Program-made: the position numbers and the translations under genes
Notes under the pieces: model-generated
Databases searched by the model: none
What the model was told of the DNA's origin: nothing
Seen by the model: the letters and a program-made list of their open reading frames with translations, nothing else
Shown here: piece after piece, positions 56,249 to 64,000 of the stretch
How the letters are laid out: each line of letters opens with the position of its first letter
Numbering within the stretch: position 1 is the stretch's first letter
DNA from: Schistosoma mansoni
Taxonomy: Eukaryota; Platyhelminthes; Trematoda; Strigeidida; Schistosomatidae
Assembly (NCBI RefSeq): GCF_000237925.1
Contig: NC_031498.1
Location: forward strand, 31,934,552 to 31,998,551
Direction of reading: 5' to 3'
Length of the DNA: 64,000 nt

Positions 56249-57215
56249 ATAAGAACTCTCGTCTAAATTAGAACGAATAGTTTCACAGTATTTGAGCGCC
56301 GAGTTGATGTAAGACATTAAATAGGAATAATATATTTGTAAAATCTCAGCGAATGAATTTGTAGTAAATCCAACGTTTCGCCTGGCAATCTGGTCCAAGC
56401 TTTTTCAAGGAATTATAATCAAACATTAAAATTATCGAATATAAATAGGTACATGGTTCTCACGTTATACATCAATAGGGCACATAGGCCACAAGTTGTA
56501 ACACCTAATAACATCTGAATTTTTGTAAGTTGTTTTGAAATGTGTTAGTCTCTTGTTTGTCTACTTTGCATTAGGGAAATGGGACATTATTTTTCGTATC
56601 CCTTATATNNNNNNNNNNNNNNNNNNNNNNNNNNNNNNNNNNNNNNNNNNNNNNNNNNNNNNNNNNNNNNNNNNNNNNNNNNNNNNNNNNNNNNNNNNNN
56701 NNNNNNNNNNNNNNNNNNNNNNNNNNNNNNNNNNNNNNNNNNNNNNNNNNNNNNNNNNNNNNNNNNNNNNNNNNNNNNNNNNNNNNNNNNNNNNNNNNNN
56801 NNNNNNNNTGGACTTGGGCGGGGGGAGAGGGATTTCGACAATTTAGGAGAAAAGTCCATGGATTCTAAACTTTCTCAAAGGAAAAGCGTTTTAAAATAGC
56901 AATAATATTATATCTCTAAAATAAATCCGCTACAATTATAGTGGGAATCAGTTCAATACAATAGTCAACAAAGTAGATCGAAACGTGGTTGTATTCGGAA
57001 AAAATACTCGATCTAAATAACAGGAAGTATGGGAGGAGTAGACATGATGCAGCTTAAGCTTTTAGAATCATAGAACCACTGTACCTATTTATATTCGATA
57101 ATTTTAATGTTTGATTATAATTCTTTGAAAAACGCTTGGACCAGATTGCCAGGCGAAACGTTGGATTTACTACAAATTCATTCGCTGAGATTTTACAAAT
57201 ATATTATTCCTATTT
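56249..57215. mobile_element. Inverted-repeat insertion, Penelope-like candidate, containing the gap
   Basis: Perfect 16-bp direct repeats AATCTATCATATCTAT at 56233-56248 and 57216-57231 look like a target duplication. Inside, about 56318-56462 and 57068-57215 are near-perfect inverted repeats of about 145 bp (ccaacgtttcgcctggcaat left, attgccaggcgaaacgttgg right), the right one ending at the insertion edge. The motif gaaacgttgga with an upstream paired block resembles the hammerhead-containing terminal repeats of Penelope-like elements; this is inference. A 200-N gap (56609-56808) hides the middle; flanking visible sequence has no domain. Confidence 0.55.
56609..56808. other. Assembly gap (200 N)
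   Basis: Exactly 200 unknown bases, probably a placeholder, within an inverted-repeat element where collapse would be expected. Confidence 1.
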
Positions 57216-57379
57216 AATCTATCATATCTATCTTCTAACCCTTGTTGAAACCACCTAAAATAAATGAGAGGAGACAAAATCACTTCATAAACATTTCATG
57301 AAGTAACCATTTTTAAACTATTCAAACTAGTTTATTTTATTCTTTTCTACCAACTGGTCATAATTTGATAAGATAAATT

Positions 57380-57550
57380 GAACTCCCATCTCGCCAGGCA
57401 GGATCGTGGATGTGCACTGCTGAGGAGTCCCACAATAGGATAAAACAGCCGTCCAGTGCTTCCAAGTTTTCCATGGTGGTCTATCTTCAATTGACTCATG
57501 ATACCAACTATGAAAATATCGAAATCTCCACAAAACCCCTTCTAATATTA
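57380..57550 (+). repeat. Family B, 3' half
   Basis: aggatcgtggatgtgcactg, ribozyme, tggtggtctatcttcaattg, aaatctccacaaaacccctt. The ribozyme has an intact CTGAGGA half and a well-paired stem I (gcactg/cagtgc), but gataaaac replaces gacgaaac. Confidence 0.82.
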
Positions 57551-57659
57551 TTTAATTGAATCCATAATTGTCTTCGGACATCCTGTGGATAATGTGAAGT
57601 CATTGGAGTACAGTTAAATAAAAAATCAAGGATCTCTCATTTTAATACAGTAGAATAGC

Positions 57660-57998
57660 TTAGTTAGTTAGTTTGTTACGCCTGTTACCCAGAATGGAGC
57701 ATAGGCTGCCGAACAGCATTCTCCAACACAATCTGTCCTCGACCTTTCTTTCTAGTTCTATCCAACTTTTGTTCATTCTTCTCATGTCTATCTCAATTTC
57801 TCAGCGTAATGTGTTCTTTGATCTCCCTCTTCTCCTTTGGCCTTCAGGATTCCATGTGAGGGCTTGTCTCGTGACACAATTAGGTGATTTCCTCAATGTG
57901 TGTCCTATCCACTTCCAGCCCTTCTTCCTGATTTCTTCCTCCACTGGATGGAATCTGGTTTATTTTCCCCCACAGTATGTCGTTGCTGATAATGTCTG
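57660..57998 (-). mobile_element. RTE-1, 5'-truncated
   Basis: Minus copy starting ttagttagtttgttacgcct (decayed tail). The remainder matches the WNPEGQRRR-type block with frame breaks. Confidence 0.85.
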
Positions 57999-58471
57999 AC
58001 CAAATAACTCGATAAAAAACGCTAACCAGGAGAATAACTTGAGTACACTGTAATTTGACATATTTGGATACTTTTAAACGGAGACAATTTGGTCACGCCC
58101 AATAAAAATGGACCTATTCTGGTCAATTATGACTAATGAAATAAACAATATAGGTAAAATTTAATTTAATTATTGATAAACTCAAAAATCTTAATTTATT
58201 GTTTACAATTCATAGAAATATATCAATGGACATACTACTATTGTTTCGACAAGAAATACTAACGAATAGAAAAAAAGGGAGTGGACAACTACTGACTAAA
58301 GTCTTAGGCTAATGATGGGTGATGCCAGTTAAAATATATTAGGGAGTGAAAGCCTCCTGAAGATTCAAGGGATGATCTGTTGATCAATGTAACCAACATG
58401 AAAACTAGGTTATATAGGGTATCTTGTCGACTAACTCTACTCATCTGACGACCTTTCTGTTATTTACATTT
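57999..58471. other. Unassigned AT-rich stretch
   Basis: Nothing recognised. Confidence 0.5.
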
Positions 58472-58998
58472 TTGCCCCCAAATGCCCTAGTACGGCCGAG
58501 AGTGGGGAGAGTCCGCTCTCCCTCTCCAAATGCTCTCACATGGCCACGCGTATATAGCCTCTGTCAAGGAAGTCCTACTCACTACCTTCTCGAACCACAG
58601 GTGTTGTTTACGAAAGTGAGAGGACGAAAAGTAAATGTCCATCTCTTTAATCCGGTTGGTGGATGTGGAGTGTCCAATTAGGGGAGTTGGAAAACTCTGA
58701 TTCCAAACCAATGGTACACATGGGCTCCAGTATGCTGAGGGAAAAAATGGCGTATGAATCAATCGTTAGTCATCGGCTACCATGGGACTGCATCTCCTTA
58801 CGATGATCCACTGTCTTGTGGATCAGATCTTTGAGTCAAAGGCTCCAGGTGTGGCCTCCTAAGAAAACTACCTGCTTCAGTTTGGTCACCTGGTCAGTAT
58901 CACATCCCTCACACAAATCAAATGAGATTTGTGTGGCGCATATGTATCTGGTGCTTCCTTGCACCAATATTTATGTATTTAAATATATAAATAAATTT
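58472..58998 (+). repeat. Family D retroposon, full length
   Basis: Starts tgcccccaaatgccctagta, with gggagagtccgctctccctc, an internal block gcgtatatagcctctgtcaa, ggggagttggaaaactctga, a hairpin cacaaatcaaatgagatttg, and the tail tatttaaatatataaataaa. Best reference copy for D. No obvious target duplication. Confidence 0.85.
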
Positions 58999-59194
58999 CA
59001 GTTAATCAAATAATAATTAAACTGCTCGAGCTATTACTTTTGTGTTAGTAGTACATATTGATCTTACAGAAAATTCAAATGTTTTCGAAAATTCTGTTTT
59101 AAGGATGTGACTTACAATATGATCATAGTTTGACCAAAGCTGTTTGAAATGAAGGCCATTAAGAACTGAGTAGGTGAAAATATTGTGAATAGTT

Positions 59195-59600
59195 TCTATC
59201 CATCATCCAGAAGATACAAGTGTTTATTAACAGTTGTCTACGCAAAATACTTCGGATCCGTTGGCCAGACACTATCAGCAACAATATACTGTGAGAGAGA
59301 ACAAACCAGATCTCAGAGGAGGAAGAAATCAGGAAGAAGCGCTGGAAGAGGATAGGACAAACGTTGAGGAAATCACTCAACTGCATCACAAGACAAACAC
59401 TGACATGGAATCCTCAAGGCTAAATGAGAAGAGGAAGACCAAAGAACACATTACACTGAGAAATGGAAACAGATATGCCAAGAATGAACAAGAATTGGAT
59501 AGAACTAGAAAGGAAGGCCGAGGACAGAGTGTGTTGGAGAATGCTGGTCGGTGGCCTATGCTCCATTGGGGGGTAATAGGCTCAAGTAAGTAAGTAAGTT
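59195..59600 (+). mobile_element. RTE-1, 5'-truncated
   Basis: ccagaagatacaagtgttta to gctcaagtaagtaagtaag. Encodes [15 protein letters not shown] and RGRPKNTLH-type blocks with frame breaks. Confidence 0.88.
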
Positions 59601-59740
59601 TCCAGTTTCGTGATGGTGGAAAACATTTGTAGTTCACGTGAATGATTTATATGGATTTTTGTTCTCTGAAATTTCTACGACCAAACCGTACAGTTCAAAG
59701 AACAAAACTCCACCTGAATTTCTAGTTTACAAAATTTTAT
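59601..59740. repeat. Family F fragment with inverted junction
   Basis: gtgatggtggaaaacatttg and tttttgttctctga in one orientation, then cgaccaaaccgtacagttca and aagaacaaaactcca in the other, turning near 59668. The same kind of fold as 36786-37100. Confidence 0.65.
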
Positions 59741-60335
59741 TCAGCTACCTCAATGGTCACTTATTCAGTTCAATTCTGACACGTACTGGATCCAACTTAC
59801 TTGTGATTAAGATGTATTCAATGAATTTTACCGAATTAACCACCAGTCCAGTAACCTGAACAAAATATGTGAAATGACTTATAGATTACTATTTATAGTG
59901 TCTGAGATGATTTGGATTTAAATTGTGTGAAAATAATCAATGAATGTTGGGTAAACTAGAGCCCTATTAGTAAAGCTCTTCTTCGATCATTTGGAAGATA
60001 CTGATACAAATCATGTTATGACATAGTCAGAGTAGTAAAATGACTTAAGTTGTTCAAATAAAAAGTTGAATCTGACTTCAGACGCCATTTTGTAAAATTG
60101 TACTATAAAGTATTAGACCTTAAAATTTTGACTTTTTTTCATCATGTGTTTCTAAATAACTCCGCCTGTAGCTCTTCTAGAGTTACTGCTGGTCCCAAGC
60201 CCGGATTTCTAAATGGATTCACAGTTCGTATTTTGTTACCCATCTTTGGATTAGAAGGGTACTATTAATAGTACTCATCATTTAACAGAAAGTTAAACTT
60301 TTATTCTCAGTATGAAGTTATGGAGACAGTTGAAT
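59741..60335. other. Mostly unassigned, with a family E scrap
   Basis: About 60150-60215 is a reverse piece of family E (aactccgcctgtagctcttc, tggtcccaagcccgga). Otherwise nothing recognised. Confidence 0.5.
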
Positions 60336-60950
60336 TTCATTGAAATCATGAACCAATCTAAGTTAGATAACCAATACTAAAAAGTCCCATACTAAGACAA
60401 AACAGCCATCCAGTACTTTCCCACAATAGGACAAAACGGCCATCCAATGCTTCCAAGTTTTCCATGGTGGTTTAGCTTCAATTCATTCATGATCTCAACT
60501 ACTGAAATTACTATAATATCCACAAAACCCCTTCTGATAATAATCAACATGTGCTCACTAGTGACTGGCTCCATATGGTATTTCATGGAGTTCTAGTGAG
60601 AAGCAGTAACCAGTGGAGTTCAACCAGGTCTGTTGTGAGATAATAACTCACTGAATACATTGATGAATGTGTCGCTCAATTTCGTGGATTTGTTGAAGTT
60701 AGACATTAACACCATTGGATGCCGGCCGACTCAGTGGTTTAATGATTAAGCGCTCGCTCACGAAACTGATAGGTTCTGGGTTCGAATCCTGAGAGGTGGG
60801 ATCGTGGATGTGCACTGCCATTGAGGAGTCCCACAACAGGGCAAAACGGCCGTCCAGTGCTCCCAGGTTTTCCATGGTGGTCTAGCTTCAATCGATTCAT
60901 GATCTCAACTATTAAAAATTACTATCATATCCACAAAATACCCCTTCTGA
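60336..60950. repeat. Family B fold-back element with tandem plus units
   Basis: A short minus B 3' end (ttgaaatcatgaaccaatct, 60340-60372) joins plus B: a partial unit (60393-60541), then a complete unit to 60950. The 3' end ccttctgataat recurs about 410 bp apart. The full unit has gggttcgaatcctgagaggt (B box) and a damaged ribozyme (gccattgaggag, gcaaaac). Confidence 0.82.
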
Positions 60951-61450
60951 TAATATTTTCAATAATTGTCGAACAATAATCTGTTTCATAACTTCAATAA
61001 AACCTTCTATTATTGATTTCATAAAGTTCTATCATAGTAATAATCAACTTGATTTTATATCTAATATGTGATTCAATGTAGGGTGTATTTGACCTGTCTC
61101 TCTCTCTCTATATATATACACTTTATTGATTATCTATAACAAAAATGAAAAAAAAAAATGTTATTCATTGTTTTAATTATCGATTTGTGTTGGATAAATC
61201 AATAAACATTTTCTTGATATCAGAAAAGGATTTTTCTATGATGATCTACCTATTTTCAATGGATTTATGATCTCAATTATTTTTTTTTGTTTTACTAATC
61301 GATTATTATCGATCTAAATTTATTTCTAAATTTAGAATTAAATTTTGAATTGATTGATTTCAATTCATTTTTTTGATTCTTTATTATTATTATTATTATC
61401 GATTATCGATGATCTATGATCCTTAGTTATAATTATATTGTGATGAAATA
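60951..61450. other. AT-rich stretch with microsatellites
   Basis: tctctctctctatatatata near 61099, poly-A near 61150, (tta)n near 61382-61399. No gene recognised. Confidence 0.6.
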
Positions 61451-61905
61451 ATTTCTTCGGTTATATTGTGGTATATGCTACTGATATTGACAGATATAAG
61501 TAGTATGTATCATTCATCGAAAGTGAAATACTTGGTGGCAGAAAGTTAAGAGGATCGAAGAAAAGAGAACGAGAACAGAGAATGATTGGTATGCATATGA
61601 AAGAACACTGAAGTCTCAAACGAATAGTCAACGAAGGTCAACAAGAACCAATCAACATCTCAGTGTACATGACAAGCTGTGAACCATATGTGGAGAAACT
61701 CAAACACTACACTTCTACCGGAAGTTTTTGTTGATGATGTTGTTCAGAAGGACGATAAAAGCTTTACGACCAAACCATCCAACTCAGAGAACAAAACTCC
61801 ATCAAAATTACCATATAGTTCTCAGATTCTACTAGAAGATTCTGTAATTTTGTGTTCAAATGCAGTCGATTGTCCCTACTTGTGTTCTCGTTCACTCCAA
61901 TATTA
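61451..61905 (-). repeat. Family C2 with nested family F
   Basis: C2 (gtatatgctactgatattga to gaagtctcaaacgaatag) is interrupted at about 61628 by F sequence (ggtcaacaagaaccaatcaa, gacaagctgtgaaccatatg, aactccatcaaaattac) and resumes at about 61818 (cagattctactagaagattc to tctcgttcactcc). The frame 61679-61906 spans F and C2, so it is not a gene. Confidence 0.75.
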
Positions 61906-62013
61906 ACTTGATTACAATCTTCACTCCAGTATAGTATACATAATCACTTTTAATTAATGTCTATTGTGTATGCTAAATTGACGATAATTTTGAATTTAAA
62001 ATGTTATAGATTT

Positions 62014-62481
62014 TCATAGTTGAAAGCGTGAGTCAGTTGAAGCTAGACCACCACGGGAAACCTGGGATCACCAGACGGCCGTTTCGTCCTATTGTGAGAC
62101 TCCTCAGCAGTGCGCATCCACGACCTCGCCTCGCGAGATTCAAACCCAGGACCTACCAGCTTCGAGCCAGAACCCTTAACCGATAGACCACTGAGCTGGT
62201 ATCCAGCGGTGTTAATGTCTAACTTCAACCAATCCACGAAGTTGAGCAACCGTTCACCAATTGTCTTCAGTGAGTTGAATTCTCACAACAGACGTGGTTT
62301 GAACTCCACTGGTCACTGCTTCTCACTAGAACTCCTGGATTTACCTCTTGAAGTCAGTCCCACAATAGGACGAAACGGCCGTCCAGTGGTTCCAGGTTTT
62401 CCCTGGTGGTCTAGCTTCAACTGACTCACGCTTTCAACTATGAAAATACTAAATCTCCACAAAAAAGCCCTTCTGATAATA
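62014..62481. repeat. Family B fold-back element with matching arms and TSD
   Basis: Minus B (62014-62357) joins plus B 3' part (62358-62481). Both arms share private variants: gcgtgagtcagttg in the left arm and caactgactcacgc in the right, where B consensus has catgagtcaattg; likewise cacgggaaacc and ggttttccctgg. So the arms derive from one template. Target duplication TTATAGATT at 62004-62012 and 62482-62490. The plus arm lacks the 5' half of the ribozyme. Confidence 0.88.
62064..62115 (-). ncRNA. Hammerhead ribozyme, B type, intact core
   Basis: On the minus strand: stem I 5' strand cactg, core CTGAGGA, stem II gtct-cacaata-ggac, core GAAA, minimal stem III cggccg, cleavage triplet GTC, stem I 3' strand tggtg (pairs with two G-U wobbles). 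Differs from family A in stems I and III and in having G at core position 7. It is the only B copy in the window with every conserved core base. Predicted cleavage between 62074 and 62073. Confidence 0.72.
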
Positions 62482-62490
62482 TTATAGATT

Positions 62491-63011
62491 TGTTATATCG
62501 TGTGCGTGCGTACTTGTGCCCTGTTTGATGTATGAAGTGATGATCCCCGCCTATTAGAGAACAGTGAATTTATTGATCGCCCAATGATACACAAAAGCCA
62601 TATGAACAGTCTTGAATACTTATCAGTCCTGCATTTTGCCTAGCCCAGCCAATTAAGTCCAGAACACCAATAACAGCCTCTGCAATATGAATCATTATTC
62701 TCAAACATACTGGTTTAATATACTAACCAAACAGACCACATCGTACCAATAAAATAGAAAATAATATTTGTACAAGATTTAGCCAAATGTGGCTGTGAAT
62801 AGGGGGAACAGTAATTGATGGACTAGGGATAACTCAGGAATGGTAAATCGTACAGTAATAGTTCATAGGTCAAAATAAAGCTTATAATAAGAGGGACACA
62901 AATATGAATACCCTAGGTACTGAACAATTATATAATAGGAAATATACGTATCATATTGGTCCATAAATAGTCCTCAAAGTTACCATTCATAAATCTCCAC
63001 GGGATATAACA
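62491..63011 (-). repeat. Solo gypsy-family LTR with 5-bp TSD
   Basis: 521 bp. On the minus strand it begins TGTTATATC and ends GATATAACA, perfect inverted termini, flanked by the 5-bp duplication AGATT at 62486-62490 and 63012-63016. Contains ttcacagccacatttggct and the stretch cttattataagctttatttt shared with the LTRs at 5979 and 12313 and with 35316-35927. No internal element remains, so LTR-LTR recombination has occurred. Confidence 0.92.
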
Positions 63012-63255
63012 AGATTGTAAACAGCTAGTGAGAACCTGATGAAGTAAGATGAATTCATGTTATTCTACTCAATTATTTGTTTTTGCTCTCTTCATGAGAA
63101 TGGAAGGAACTATGTGTACAAAAATCAGTAACCATAAATATATTAGATCAAATATAACTTTGTAAATGATCATAAGTTCTGTCACAGGAAATGTATCAAT
63201 GTTTTATAATCAGTAAAAATATTGGGAAGTGCTTCATTGAAATTTCAATCATTTT

Positions 63256-63696
63256 GAAACCTATGGGGTGGAGACGTGGAGAACTACGAAAGCCATCATA
63301 CAAAAGATATACGTGTTTATTAACAGTTGTCTAAGCAAGATACTTCGGATCCGTTGGCCAGACACTATCAGCAACAACATACTGTGGGAGAAAACAAACC
63401 AGATCTCAGAGGAGGAAGAAATCAGGAAGAAGCGCTGGAAGTTGATAAGACACACATTGATGAGACCACCCAACTTCATCACAAGGCAAGCCCTCACATG
63501 GAATCCTGAAGGTCAAAGGAGAAGAGGAAGATCAAAGAACACATTACACCGAGAAATCGAGATAGATATGAGAATAATGAACAAGAATTGGCTAGAACTA
63601 GAAAGGAAGGCCGAGGACAGAGTGTGTTGGAAAATGCTGGTTGGCTACGGTATACTCCATTGGGAGTAACAGGAATAAGTAAGTAAGTAAGTAACT
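63256..63696 (+). mobile_element. RTE-1, young copy, open frame
   Basis: A single frame runs [52 protein letters not shown], and ends GYGILHWE, then aataagtaagtaagtaagta. Almost identical to 41423-41851; a short block differs (cagatctcagagg here, cagattccagtgg there). Confidence 0.9.
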
Positions 63697-63850
63697 TGTA
63701 GACAGTAATTCCATGATATGGATTGTTTAATTACATTACAGTATTGAATTTATTTTAAATTTTTGTAAGCGAATAAGAATTTAATCATACACTCACAAAA
63801 TACTTTTAGAAACCACATGGAATTAACATTTTTCTTCAAATGGTCGTCAA

Positions 63851-64000
63851 ATTAAATTCACTTGGTATTGTTTGGTTGAATCTTCCCATTGATGTTTAGA
63901 ACTGACTGCAATTGATCACTCTCTTATTGGCCATATGTGCATACTGAGCGTATTGCCTCTATATCGCCTAAATTCGCAAGTATTATAAGCAAAAATGGAT
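63851..64000 (-). repeat. Family A tail, cut by window end
   Basis: ttcacttggtattgtttggt, gatcactctcttattggcca, gcctaaattcgcaagtatta, gcaaaaatggat. The ribozyme would lie beyond 64000. Confidence 0.82.

Noticed and set aside
61679-61906. 75-codon frame with DDVVQKDD as a gene
   Set aside because: It runs across the boundary of family F into C2, so cannot be a native gene.

Overview
The window is a repeat-dense stretch of a flatworm nuclear genome, almost certainly a blood fluke (Schistosoma). The reasons are dispersed ~335-bp satellite/SINE units that carry a schistosome-type hammerhead ribozyme (the Sm-alpha pattern), many 5'-truncated RTE-like retrotransposon ends, a Ty3/gypsy element, AT-rich intergenic DNA and metazoan alpha-tubulin genes with spliceosomal introns. 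Two assembly gaps of exactly 200 N are present (3439-3638 and 56609-56808).

Only two intact host protein genes can be supported, both alpha-tubulins on the minus strand. Copy 1 (25568-26972, two exons) is divergent: it lacks the Lys40 acetylation site and ends in Phe. Copy 2 (52887-54319, three exons) is canonical, with Lys40 and a terminal Tyr. In both, exon 1 is only the ATG codon. A third host-derived locus, 43297-44491, is a broken PPR-like mitochondrial protein pseudogene.

Region by region: 1-5 kb holds RTE ends and a 146-bp tandem array interrupted by a reverse-transcriptase fragment and a gap. 5-13 kb holds a hammerhead-bearing satellite unit and a decayed gypsy element (LTRs 5979-6429 and 12313-12762) with later insertions. 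13-25 kb is a mosaic of RTE ends, hammerhead SINEs (families A and B) and a ~300-bp family C. 25-27 kb is tubulin 1. 27-43 kb is a B cluster plus families F, G, D and E, an LTR split by a B element, a large palindrome and RTE-2 relics. 43-52 kb holds the PPR pseudogene and more mosaic. 52-54.4 kb is tubulin 2. 54.6-64 kb holds D elements, a Penelope-like inverted-repeat insertion around a gap, a solo LTR and young RTE copies.

Names used here: RTE-1 = RTE-like ends with a GTAA tail; RTE-2 = a second non-LTR family with a TGAC tail; A = Sm-alpha-like hammerhead unit; B = ~408-bp unit with a second hammerhead (core CTGAGGA); C and C2 = ~300-bp repeats ending near a palindrome; D = ~530-bp retroposon with an AAAT tail; E = ~115-bp GC-richer repeat; F and G = dispersed repeats. 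The most unusual signal is that hammerhead elements of both families are usually inserted as fold-back composites, an inverted piece joined to a forward piece. Several B composites are bracketed by inverted copies of their own 3' end, and three have target-site duplications. Next are two insertions with very long target duplications (about 240-260 bp and 69 bp).
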